Below are positions 36,102 through 44,295 of a stretch of 64,000 nucleotides of DNA, in pieces. The stretch is from Candidatus Fermentimicrarchaeum limneticum (GTDB lineage: Archaea > Micrarchaeota > Micrarchaeia > Burarchaeales > Fermentimicrarchaeaceae). The notes beneath the pieces are model-generated. The model saw only the letters and a list, made by a program, of their open reading frames with translations. It was not told the DNA's origin and made no database searches. The stretch covers positions 248,001-312,000 of the forward strand of contig CP058998.1 of the NCBI GenBank assembly GCA_013426015.1, written 5' to 3'. The position numbers and the translations under genes are program-made. How positions within the stretch are numbered: position 1 is the first letter of the stretch; every line of letters starts with the position of its first letter.

Positions 36102-36352
36102 GCTTCCTCGGCAACAGCTTCGCTTTTCTCCTCCTTCCTCTCTCGTTTCTTCTTCCTTCCCTTTGCCCTCCTCACGATACCTTCCACTCCCTCCTCTTCC
36201 AATGCCTTCCTTATTGCATCCAGATCGTGTCCTTTCTCCCTCTCCAGCTCTTTCAATACGGATATTGCAAGCTGTTTCCTCCTGTATAAATCGGGCTCAA
36301 CCCCTTTCAGCATGTCCGAAACAGTCTGCAGGAATCTAAGCCAGCATACCAT
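36092..36352 (-). CDS. Small basic protein downstream of rtcB and nucleotidyltransferase
   Basis: The 86-residue soluble protein has two predicted helices (EPDLYRRKQLAISVLKELER and LDAIRKALEEEGVEGIV) followed by a very basic tail (RRAKGRKKKRERKEEK) and an acidic end. No family is recognised; nucleic-acid contact is plausible from the charge. GAGGTG precedes the ATG, and the stop of the nucleotidyltransferase is nine bases upstream, so it is the third gene of the rtcB operon. Its 3' end overlaps the pilin gene by ten bases. Confidence 0.55.
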   Translation of the reverse strand: MVCWLRFLQTVSDMLKGVEPDLYRRKQLAISVLKELEREKGHDLDAIRKALEEEGVEGIVRRAKGRKKKRERKEEKSEAVAEEAYS

Positions 36353-36361
36353 GTACGCACC

Positions 36362-37231
36362 TCAGTGAGTTATTATGTACCTGATGAAAACTGCCCAGTT
36401 CAGGTAGTAAACGAAAACAACTGCATCCATGCAGTACAGGATTTTATCCAGCCTCGTCCAGTTCTTGCTAACTGCCTCAAAGTTGTATTTCACCTGCCTC
36501 GCTTCCTCCAGAAACCTTATGCTGAGCGCATCCCCGAGCTTCTTCCTGAGCTTCTGTATATTGCTGTCAGTGCTTCCAAACTTCAGATCCAGGAAGTACA
36601 GCTGGTTCTCAACGGAGTAGAAGACTGCCTTGGTTGAGTATTTCATCGCTTTGTCAAATGAGATAAGGAGAAGCGGCAGCGATACGAGCGAGAGAATCTG
36701 AGGTATGAACAGCGCCTTCACCTTGTCAAGGAATACGTTCCTTACCTCTATCTCGCCCCTCACGTCCCTTCCATACACAATCTTTCCTTCGTACTTGATC
36801 TTCCTTGCCAACATGTATTTCGGGACGAAGAAGCTCCACCACGCCAAGCCGGGGTGGTTTATCTGCCCCTTCTTCCAGTCTATGTCCTGAGGGCCGACAA
36901 CCTCAAATGGTTTGTATAGCCTTAGCTCCTTCTCCACATTTTTTATCTCCTGCCCCTTTCTGTTCCTTACAATAGAACAAACCTCGTAGAATCTTGTGCC
37001 GAACCTCTTGTCCGCCTTCCAGAAAATGCTGGTTGCGGTCCTTTCAACATTCTCAACGAACTCCTGCCTCTTGCACTGTATTATCATATCGATGTCGCTG
37101 ACGCCAATTCTGAACTCCCCTCTTGCAACGCTTCCGAAAACAAGGATGAAGTCTATTCTTTTAGGACATGCTCTGACGAGCTCACTCTTGAAATACTCCA
37201 GAAACCCCTCAACTACCTTCTGGTCGTTCAT
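36362..37231 (-). CDS. Nucleotidyltransferase-domain protein (pol beta superfamily)
   Basis: The 289-residue protein has the minimal nucleotidyltransferase motif GSVARGEFRIGVSDIDMII (about residues 32-51), with the Gly-Ser and the Asp-x-Asp pair that bind metal and nucleotide. A helical region and a C-terminal alpha-helical and partly hydrophobic domain follow (LFIPQILSLVSLPLLLISF, AVFVYYLNWAVFIRYI). The specific substrate is unknown. The gene starts two bases after the rtcB stop, which suggests a shared role in RNA processing or repair, but this is inference. Confidence 0.7.
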   Translation of the reverse strand: MNDQKVVEGFLEYFKSELVRACPKRIDFILVFGSVARGEFRIGVSDIDMIIQCKRQEFVENVERTATSIFWKADKRFGTRFYEVCSIVRNRKGQEIKNVEKELRLYKPFEVVGPQDIDWKKGQINHPGLAWWSFFVPKYMLARKIKYEGKIVYGRDVRGEIEVRNVFLDKVKALFIPQILSLVSLPLLLISFDKAMKYSTKAVFYSVENQLYFLDLKFGSTDSNIQKLRKKLGDALSIRFLEEARQVKYNFEAVSKNWTRLDKILYCMDAVVFVYYLNWAVFIRYIITH

Positions 37232-37233
37232 TT

Positions 37234-40194
37234 CTAACCCTTCGCAACGCCAAGAGGGATCAGCTTGGCAACTATCCTTGATATGCCTGCAAGCTCGACT
37301 CCCTTAACAACCTCATCTATATTCTTGTAAGCGCCCGGAGCCTCCTCGGAAATTATATCCCAGCCCGTAGCCCTAAGCTGGATGCCCCTGCTTTCCAGCT
37401 TCTGCTTCACGTCGCTTCCCCTATATGTCCTTATCGCCTCATGCCTGCTCATCATCCTTCCCGCGCCGTGGCATGTTGAAAAGAAGCACTCCTTTCCCCC
37501 CTCCACACCAACAAGCACGTAGGAGGCGGTGCCCATGCTGCCCGGTATTATGACAGGCTGCCCCACTCCCCTATAAATGGATGGGATCTCCTCCCTTCCT
37601 GCAGGAAAGGCTCTGGTTGCGCCCTTCCTGTGGATGCACAGCTTCATCATTTTCCCCGCGAACTCGTGCTCCTCAACCTTCGCTATGTTGTGGCACACGT
37701 CATAAACGAGCTTCATTCCAAGCGCATCAGCGCTCTTCCTGAACACGTCCTCAAAGGTCTGCCTTATCCAGTGCATCATCACCTGCCTGTTGCAGAAGGC
37801 GTAGTTGACTGCGGAATACATCGCGCCGAAGTAATCACCTGCTTCCTGGCTACCGAGAGGCGCGCAGCACAGCTCAGGGTCAGGCAGTTTTATGCCATAC
37901 TTCTTTGACGCATTGAGCATCACCCTTACGTAATCATCGCAAACCTGATGCCCGAAACCCCTTGAGCCGCAGTGCAGCATCACCACAATTTTTCCCTGCT
38001 CCAATCCGAATGCTTTTGCAGTCTTTTCATCCATGACATTCTCGACTTTCTGGACCTCAAGGAAATGGTTGCCTGCGCCTAGAGTTCCGAACTGCGGCGC
38101 ACCCCTACTCTTAGCCTTCTGGCTGACTTTAGATGGGTCCGCCCCCTTTACGCATCCGTTCTCCTCCTGCCTTTGCACATCCTCCTCCCAGCCGTAACCT
38201 TTCTCAATAGCCCATTTTGCACCGCCTTTCACTGCTTCATCAAGCTCGCTTATGCTCAGCTTTATCTTTCCCTTGCTGCCCACTCCTGAAGGGACATTCC
38301 TGAAAAGCTTGTCCATCAGCTCCTTCAGCTTTGGTTTCACATCAGCTTCTGAGAGGTTTGTGAGGATGAGTCTGACGCCGCAGTTCGAGACTATGATGTT
38401 GTTTGCTATAAAATTGTGGTTGTCTCTGAGACTGAGGTCATAAACTTCCGCAGCCTCATCTAACTCGTCAATCTCGTCTATTCCATCAAATAGAGCACCA
38501 TAAGAATCAAGCTCCTTCTCTCTTTTTAAAACAAATTCATCAAAAGATATGAAATCCAGAGTTATTCTCTGCTTGGATTTCACGTTATCCCATAAGCATC
38601 TCTCGATAAATCTTTCATTGCTTATGTTGGATATTAGAAGTTCCTTTATCTCTCTTGCCGTTAGCCCTATTTTCTTATATTCCTTAACTTTCTCTGCTAT
38701 CTCGATTCTTTGTTTTGTCAATCTTTTCTTTTCCAGAATATACAACATTGCAATATTGGCCAACCGCTTCCTAGCATTGTTGTATTCAAAACCTATCCCG
38801 CCCCATAGTTTTAGTAGATTCTCCTCATCAGCTGATAGAAGCAGCCTGATTCGGTAGGTATCTCCAAACTTATTTATGTGCTCCTTCCTCACGCTTATCT
38901 TTGTTGCTTTGATATCAAAATCACCCAGCATATCTATAATCTGCGCAAAGAATTTTCTGCAACTCTCTACATATCTTTCATTTTTGTTCTGTGATATTAT
39001 TGGAGAATAAAAACCTGTCTTGCTAAGAGTTGAGGGACTTGACATCTCAGCGCCGAAGAAACCCGCCAAGAACAGCCTTTTTATGAACTTAGGTGCTTCT
39101 CTCACCCATCTCGGGACTCCAAAATCGTTGACTGTTTTCTTACCTGTAGGCATCCCGAGTGCGATGAATAGCTTGGAGAGGGATAGGGCATGTAGACCCA
39201 GCTCTGCGATCTTACTTCTGAATCTGTATTCGCCATAATGCGTTTTTATTCTGTAATTCCTATCCCTCATTTTCACGAAAGATTTGAAACCTACGGCAAG
39301 GAAGTCCTCTCTGAGCTCAAGCATGTCTCCTAGTTTGCCGTAAACACGGAATACGCCATCATTATTTAGATAGCCATCCCCTAGCATATACCCCAATATT
39401 TTCGCAATAATTGGTAAAGCCTTATTGTCCTCTCTAAGGGGCAGCAAGCCCCTGTCTTTTAGTACTTCTATCCCTTCTTCTGATAAACCTAATGATCGTA
39501 AACCTTCCTCATCTACAATAACTTTGTTGGATGGGTTGTTATAACGCACACCGCTAAACGGATAAACCGCTATTTCAGTTCCTCTCTCTAACTCCGATGC
39601 CTTGCGCATTCCAGTCCTAGTTAAGATTTTATGATTTCCGGTTACCTTCAACTCAAATCCATTCTGTGTCTTTATTTTCAAAACTTTGCTTTTTGAGTTA
39701 GATTTTATAAACGCAAATACTTCCTTTTCTTCAATAACTTTGTTGGTAATATTAAGCGTCATAACTTTAGTCAAAGAAATATTGAGCATTTTTGCAGTTA
39801 GGCCGCCAGAACTGACTGAGTTTTGCGAAAAATCATCCGCTATCCCGCTTATAGTTCTAAAATAGCCGAGATTAGTCAATATCTTCGAGTCTCCGGTTAA
39901 GCAGTTGATATCGTAACCTACACCTCCGGGTGAAACTACTCCATTTTCGAAATTGAAGGCTGCGACACCTCCTATCGGAAAACCGTACCCTTCATGTCCA
40001 TCGGGCATCACAAACGAATTGCCGACTATACCAGGAAGGCACGCCACATTGGTTGCTTGGTCAAAAGTCCTGTCCCTCTTCATCCTTTCAACAAGCTCCT
40101 TTGTTCCGTACACTCTCACAGGCACGTTCATACCAGCCTTGGCTTCCTTTTCTATCTCCCATTTTGCATCTGAAATTCCTTTCAGTTGGTACAT
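37234..40194 (-). CDS. rtcB: RNA-splicing ligase RtcB interrupted by an intein
   Basis: RtcB joins 2',3'-cyclic phosphate and 5'-OH RNA ends and is the archaeal tRNA-splicing ligase. The mature protein would be about 479 residues, the usual size. Extein motifs are VMPDGHEGYGFPIGGVAAF and VGYDIN before the insertion and CGVRLILTN after it. Further on come GAGNHFLEVQ, HCGSRGFGHQ and the nucleotidylated His segment STCHGAGR. The intein interrupts exactly the metal-binding Cys98, the same residue number as in Pyrococcus RtcB, so ligase activity depends on splicing. It heads an operon with a nucleotidyltransferase and a basic protein. The tRNA introns in this window make an RNA ligase directly relevant. 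Confidence 0.95.
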   Translation of the reverse strand: MYQLKGISDAKWEIEKEAKAGMNVPVRVYGTKELVERMKRDRTFDQATNVACLPGIVGNSFVMPDGHEGYGFPIGGVAAFNFENGVVSPGGVGYDINCLTGDSKILTNLGYFRTISGIADDFSQNSVSSGGLTAKMLNISLTKVMTLNITNKVIEEKEVFAFIKSNSKSKVLKIKTQNGFELKVTGNHKILTRTGMRKASELERGTEIAVYPFSGVRYNNPSNKVIVDEEGLRSLGLSEEGIEVLKDRGLLPLREDNKALPIIAKILGYMLGDGYLNNDGVFRVYGKLGDMLELREDFLAVGFKSFVKMRDRNYRIKTHYGEYRFRSKIAELGLHALSLSKLFIALGMPTGKKTVNDFGVPRWVREAPKFIKRLFLAGFFGAEMSSPSTLSKTGFYSPIISQNKNERYVESCRKFFAQIIDMLGDFDIKATKISVRKEHINKFGDTYRIRLLLSADEENLLKLWGGIGFEYNNARKRLANIAMLYILEKKRLTKQRIEIAEKVKEYKKIGLTAREIKELLISNISNERFIERCLWDNVKSKQRITLDFISFDEFVLKREKELDSYGALFDGIDEIDELDEAAEVYDLSLRDNHNFIANNIIVSNCGVRLILTNLSEADVKPKLKELMDKLFRNVPSGVGSKGKIKLSISELDEAVKGGAKWAIEKGYGWEEDVQRQEENGCVKGADPSKVSQKAKSRGAPQFGTLGAGNHFLEVQKVENVMDEKTAKAFGLEQGKIVVMLHCGSRGFGHQVCDDYVRVMLNASKKYGIKLPDPELCCAPLGSQEAGDYFGAMYSAVNYAFCNRQVMMHWIRQTFEDVFRKSADALGMKLVYDVCHNIAKVEEHEFAGKMMKLCIHRKGATRAFPAGREEIPSIYRGVGQPVIIPGSMGTASYVLVGVEGGKECFFSTCHGAGRMMSRHEAIRTYRGSDVKQKLESRGIQLRATGWDIISEEAPGAYKNIDEVVKGVELAGISRIVAKLIPLGVAKG
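38383..39903 (-). other. Intein in RtcB with LAGLIDADG homing endonuclease
   Basis: The 507-residue intein starts with Cys1 (CLTGDSKIL, block A) and has the block B motif ELKVTGNHKIL. Two DOD-type endonuclease motifs follow (ILGYMLGDGYL and KRLFLAGFFGAE). It ends in DNHNFIANNIIVSN, followed by extein Cys+1. The penultimate residue is Ser where most inteins have His, so C-terminal cleavage must work without that helper. The insertion is at the RtcB active site, a known hot spot. Confidence 0.93.
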
Positions 40195-40222
40195 AACCCA
40201 CCTCTAATAAACTATGTCAAAG

Positions 40223-40268
40223 TAAATTATTTAAAGTAAGACGTATAAATTATTTAAAGTAAGACGTA
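40223..40268. repeat. Perfect 23-bp tandem duplication in the lemA promoter
   Basis: The 23-base unit TAAATTATTTAAAGTAAGAC plus GTA occurs twice back to back (40223-40245 and 40246-40268). Each copy carries a TATA-like ATTATTTAAAG, so the lemA-htpX operon has two potential promoters 23 bases apart. Confidence 0.85.
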
Positions 40269-40293
40269 TAAAATAGCGAAAAGGTGATAATGT

Positions 40294-40884
40294 ATGATAC
40301 TTCAAATCGCGTTTGGTACTGGTCTGTTTGGGTTTAGCTGCATTCTGGTAGTCATACTCCTCGTAGTGCTGGCCTTTGCTGTGTACTACTACAACAGGAT
40401 AGTTGTACTCAGCAACCAGGTTGACAACTCCTGGTCGCAGATAGACGTTCAGCTCAAGAAGAGAGCGGACCTGGTGCCGAACCTTGTTGAGACTGTGAAG
40501 GGATACATGAAGCATGAGAAGGGTGCTATCAAGATGGTGACTGACGCTAGGGCGAAGATGATGGGTGCAGGGACGGTGGATGAGAAGATGAAGGCAAGCG
40601 GTGAACTCACAAGAGCGCTCAAAACAATCCTGGCCCTTTCCGAGAACTACCCCCAACTCAGGGCGAGCGAGAACTTCAGGCTTCTTCAGGAGCAGCTTGA
40701 TGGGATTGAGAGCAAGATTGCATACGCAAGGCAGTTCTACAACGACTCCATCCTCAGATACAACAACATAACATCCACGATACCAGGAGTCTGGTTCGCG
40801 GGCTTCATGGGCAAGGCACACAAGCCGTATTTCGAGATTGAAGAGAAGGAGAGAGAGCCAGTGAAAGTGAAATTCGATGAGTAG
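40294..40884 (+). CDS. lemA: LemA family membrane protein
   Basis: The 196-residue protein has an N-terminal membrane helix (about residues 12-33) followed by a long helical-bundle domain. The LemA motif is NQVDNSWSQIDVQLKKRADL VPNLVET (residues 46-72), and a second conserved stretch is FRLLQEQLDGIESKIAYARQ with FYNDSILRYNN. LemA proteins are of unknown biochemical function and often adjoin HtpX proteases, as here: htpX follows without a gap. AAGGTGATAATGT precedes ATG 40294. Confidence 0.93.
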   Translation: MILQIAFGTGLFGFSCILVVILLVVLAFAVYYYNRIVVLSNQVDNSWSQIDVQLKKRADLVPNLVETVKGYMKHEKGAIKMVTDARAKMMGAGTVDEKMKASGELTRALKTILALSENYPQLRASENFRLLQEQLDGIESKIAYARQFYNDSILRYNNITSTIPGVWFAGFMGKAHKPYFEIEEKEREPVKVKFDE

Positions 40885-41784
40885 ATGGAAAGGATAAGCT
40901 TCTACGACCAGATATCAAGGAATAGGAGAGATTCCATACTGCTCATCCTGGTTGTTCTTGTTTTCATGATCGCCCTCATATCCATCATAGGAACGGTATA
41001 CTCCCCAGAGAGCAGCTTCTTTTTCTTGACAATTGCCTTGATAATAACGCTGGTTCACATTTTTGTTTCGTATAACTACGGTGACAGGATCGTTCTCAGC
41101 AGCGTCAATGCCCGACCCGCGGATGAGAAAAAGGAAACCTATCTGATAAACACGGTGGACGGTCTTGCCATAGCTGCAGGCGTGCCAGCGCCAAAGGTGT
41201 ACGTAATAAATTCACCTGAAATGAATGCCTTCGCAACGGGCAAGGACCCGCAGCACGCCTCAATTGCCGTTACAACCGGCTTGCTGCAAAGGCTTAACAG
41301 GAGCGAGCTTGAGGGAGTCATCGGGCATGAGATGTCCCATGTGAGGAATTATGACATACGGTTCGCTACGCTCGTTGCCGTTCTGGTAGGCCTGGTTGCC
41401 ATACTGAGTAATCTATTTGTCAGAAGCTTTTGGTTCAGGGGAGGGAACAGAGAGGAGAGAAGGGGCGGAGGGATCTGGGTACTGCTGGTAGTAGTGGGCA
41501 TTCTCCTAGCCATACTCGCTCCGATATTCACAAGGATAGTGCAGGCAATGATTTCAAGGAGAAGGGAATACTTGGCGGATGCAAGTTCTGCAGAGCTTAC
41601 CAGATACCCCGAGGGACTGGCCAACGCTCTTGAGAAAATAAAGAATGTTAATACAGGAAAGATGCAGGTCAGCGAGGCAGTTTCCCACCTCTTCTTCGTT
41701 GATCCGACAAGAAGCGCTCTGGACTCGCTTTTCGCGACACATCCACCGATTGACAAGAGGATAGAGATTCTCAGGTCCATGTGA
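40885..41784 (+). CDS. htpX: Membrane zinc metalloprotease HtpX
   Basis: M48-family protease that degrades damaged membrane proteins. Two N-terminal membrane helices (about 20-40 and 47-65) precede the protease domain with the zinc motif HEMSH (His148, Glu149, His152) followed by VRNYD. Two further membrane helices (about 155-210) come next, then the third ligand segment RREYLADASSAELTR. The end FATHPPIDKRIEIL is typical of the family. The ATG abuts the lemA stop. Confidence 0.94.
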   Translation: MERISFYDQISRNRRDSILLILVVLVFMIALISIIGTVYSPESSFFFLTIALIITLVHIFVSYNYGDRIVLSSVNARPADEKKETYLINTVDGLAIAAGVPAPKVYVINSPEMNAFATGKDPQHASIAVTTGLLQRLNRSELEGVIGHEMSHVRNYDIRFATLVAVLVGLVAILSNLFVRSFWFRGGNREERRGGGIWVLLVVVGILLAILAPIFTRIVQAMISRRREYLADASSAELTRYPEGLANALEKIKNVNTGKMQVSEAVSHLFFVDPTRSALDSLFATHPPIDKRIEILRSM

Positions 41785-41795
41785 ATTAGAAAAAT

Positions 41796-42302
41796 CTAGA
41801 GGAGATCCGCGCTCTCAACCCTCACTTCAGATGCCTTGAGTATTCCGTCAAACAGGTCATAGTGCGTCTGCTCGAACTCTGCCAGCCTCTGGAAAAACTT
41901 CCTTCCCTTCTCGTCCTTTATCATCCTTGAGAACTCCTCGTAGAAATCCTTCGCCTCACGTTCTGCTCTTGCCGCCCCAAGCAATATCCCCACATCGCCG
42001 GAGTCCTCCCTTACTGCTGGCGAGCCACTCTCTTCATACAGCTTCGGTCCCTGGGGCTTCCCAAGCTTGTCAGTGCTTATCCACCCCTTCTTCTTCGCAA
42101 GGTTCTGCTTAAGTGTCTCAAGCTCCTTCAGGTGGGTTGTCTCCTCCTTTGCTATGAACCTTAGGAGACTCGCCACATCCTTGCTCTCCATCTTCTTGGA
42201 CTTCTCGGTGTAGTAATCTATGCTCTTCTTCTCCAGATCAATTGCAATCTCAACCCCTTTAGCAATGTCAATGCTCCCCAAGCCGAAAAATTCCTCGAAC
42301 AT
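41796..42302 (-). CDS. Ferritin-like (rubrerythrin-type) diiron protein
   Basis: The 168-residue protein forms a four-helix bundle. The iron ligands can be placed at Glu in GVEIAIDLEKKSIDYY, the EETTHLKELE segment (E-x-x-H), Glu in AARAEREAKDFYEEFS and EQTHYDLFDG at the end (E-x-x-H). It is not a classical rubrerythrin, since no rubredoxin domain follows. It could detoxify peroxide or store iron. GAGGTGGGAG precedes ATG 42302. It is convergent with htpX and divergent from thrS. Confidence 0.82.
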   Translation of the reverse strand: MFEEFFGLGSIDIAKGVEIAIDLEKKSIDYYTEKSKKMESKDVASLLRFIAKEETTHLKELETLKQNLAKKKGWISTDKLGKPQGPKLYEESGSPAVREDSGDVGILLGAARAEREAKDFYEEFSRMIKDEKGRKFFQRLAEFEQTHYDLFDGILKASEVRVESADLL

Positions 42303-42412
42303 CTCCCACCTCTCCTATTGAGTATTGTTAAAATGAGTTTATATACCCTGCTTCACCGCTTTTCAATGCTAAAGTTTTATAATAGCCCTCAACAAATGCT
42401 TAGTGGATAGGC

Positions 42413-44287
42413 ATGAGGCTGCTAACGATACATTCGGACTTCATGGGGTACAAGCCGCTTCAGAAGGCAATAGCCAAAGCAGAGGAAGTGGAACTTGTTG
42501 AGAAAAGGATAGATGACTGCCTGGTCATCTTTGTGTCTGTCGAGAAGGAGGACGAGGACAACCCTGTTGCAGTGGCCGACAGAGCAGTTGCAGAGATAGA
42601 GGGCGTTGCAGGGAAGGTATCCGCAACAAGACTCGTCGTATACCCCTGGGTCCACCTCACATCGAATCCTTCCTCGCCAGATGCCGCTCTCTCAATACTG
42701 AAGGATATTGAAAGCAAATTAAAGGAGAAGGACAGGTACGAAGTTACCCGAGCTCCATTCGGCTACTACAAGCAGTTCACAATAAAATGCAAGGGGCACC
42801 CCCTCAGCGAGCTATCAAGGGAGATAAGGGCAGGCGAGCTGGAGAAGAAGCCTGTGAAGAAGGAGGAGAATGTCTCGGAATCCCTAAAGCTTGAGGAGAA
42901 GACAAAGAGAGAATTCTTCATACTCACTCCGGAAGGAGAGCTTGTCCCGCCTGACAAGTTTGATTACACCGGCATGCCGAACTTCAAGACTTTTGTGAAA
43001 TATGAAACTGAGAAGGTCCGCGCCTATGAGACAGAGCCTCCTCACATAAGGATAATGAAGGAGCACGGCATAGCTCAATATGAACCGGGAAGCGACGCGG
43101 GGAACTTCCGCTGGCCCCCCAAGGGCAGGCTGATCAAGAAGCTGCTTGAGAAGGCGATAACCGATTACTGCGTGGATTACGGGGCGATGGAGGTTGAGAC
43201 TCCAATAATGTATGACTACGAGCATCCTGCTTTGAAGAAGTACCTGAACAGGTTCCCAGCAAGGCAGTATTCCGTAAAGTCGGATGACAAGGAGTTCTTC
43301 CTTCGCTTTGCAGCGTGCTTCGGACAGTTCCTCATGACGCACGACATGGTCATTTCCTACAAGGACTTGCCCCTCAAGATGTTTGAGTTGACACGCTACA
43401 GCTTCAGGAGGGAGCAGTCCGGTGAACTGGCAGGCTTGAAAAGACTCAGGGCGTTCACAATGCCGGATATGCACACCCTCTGCGGCAACATCCAGCAGGC
43501 AAAGGACGAGTTCAACAGCCAGTACCTGAAATGCTACGAATGGATGACCATGCTGGAGCTGGACTTTGAGACAACGTTCAGAGCCCAGAAGGAATTCTTC
43601 CAAGAAAATAGGGAGTGGTACATGGGAATGATTCAGAAGGTGGGAAAGCCCGTTCTTATCGAGCTGTTTGACATAAGGTACGCTTACTTCATAACCAAAT
43701 TCGAATTCAACTTCGTGGACTTAGCAGGAAAGGCGTCCGCGCTTTCAACAGTGCAGATAGACGTTGAGAATTCCGAGACCTATGAGTTGGGCTACACCAG
43801 TAGGGAGGGCAAGAAGGAGCAATTCCTCATATTGCACACGTCAATAAGCGGCAGCATTGAGCGCGTCATATATGCATTGCTTGAGAAGGAGGCCAAGAAG
43901 ATAGCAGACAAGAAGGTTCCCATGCTTCCGCTCTGGCTCTCCCCCACGCAGGTCAGAGTAGTCCCGATAACAGACAAGCACGTGAAATACGCCGATGAAA
44001 TAGCCGACCAGCTTGAGCTTGAGAACATCAGATGTGACATAGACAACAGGACTGAGACTCTTGAGAAGAAGATACGGGATGCCGAAAGGGAATGGGTCCC
44101 GTACATACTTGTGGTAGGCGACAGGGAGATGGAGAGCAAGAAGTTCAGCGTCAGGGTGAGGGAAAGCGGTGAGAGGAAGACCATCAGCATGGAGGAACTT
44201 GGCGTTATAACCAGAAGCAGGCTGAAAGGAAAGTCGTTCGACAAGCTGTCGCTCTCGCGTTACTTGAGCAAGAGGCCGATAATATAG
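42413..44287 (+). CDS. thrS: Threonyl-tRNA synthetase, archaeal type
   Basis: Class II synthetase charging tRNA-Thr, 624 residues. The N-terminal domain (about 1-140) is the archaeal editing domain related to D-aminoacyl-tRNA deacylase (MRLLTIHSDFMGYKPLQKAI), not the bacterial TGS domain. The catalytic core has motif 2 TRYSFRREQSGELAGLKR LRAFTMPDMH and motif 3 GSIERVIYALLE. The anticodon-binding domain is at about 510-610 (LPLWLSPTQVRVVPITDKH). A TATA-like AGTTTTATAATAG about 35 bases upstream supports the start. tRNA-Thr (CGT anticodon) is encoded at 53545 in this window. Confidence 0.95.
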   Translation: MRLLTIHSDFMGYKPLQKAIAKAEEVELVEKRIDDCLVIFVSVEKEDEDNPVAVADRAVAEIEGVAGKVSATRLVVYPWVHLTSNPSSPDAALSILKDIESKLKEKDRYEVTRAPFGYYKQFTIKCKGHPLSELSREIRAGELEKKPVKKEENVSESLKLEEKTKREFFILTPEGELVPPDKFDYTGMPNFKTFVKYETEKVRAYETEPPHIRIMKEHGIAQYEPGSDAGNFRWPPKGRLIKKLLEKAITDYCVDYGAMEVETPIMYDYEHPALKKYLNRFPARQYSVKSDDKEFFLRFAACFGQFLMTHDMVISYKDLPLKMFELTRYSFRREQSGELAGLKRLRAFTMPDMHTLCGNIQQAKDEFNSQYLKCYEWMTMLELDFETTFRAQKEFFQENREWYMGMIQKVGKPVLIELFDIRYAYFITKFEFNFVDLAGKASALSTVQIDVENSETYELGYTSREGKKEQFLILHTSISGSIERVIYALLEKEAKKIADKKVPMLPLWLSPTQVRVVPITDKHVKYADEIADQLELENIRCDIDNRTETLEKKIRDAEREWVPYILVVGDREMESKKFSVRVRESGERKTISMEELGVITRSRLKGKSFDKLSLSRYLSKRPII

Positions 44288-44295
44288 GTGATTGT

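Noticed and set aside
40231-40821. Minus-strand frame of 196 codons opposite lemA
   Set aside because: It lies opposite a clear LemA gene and has unlikely His/Cys/Leu-rich composition.
42884-43603. Minus-strand frame of 239 codons opposite thrS
   Set aside because: It is antisense to the conserved ThrRS catalytic core and has no ribosome site or family features.
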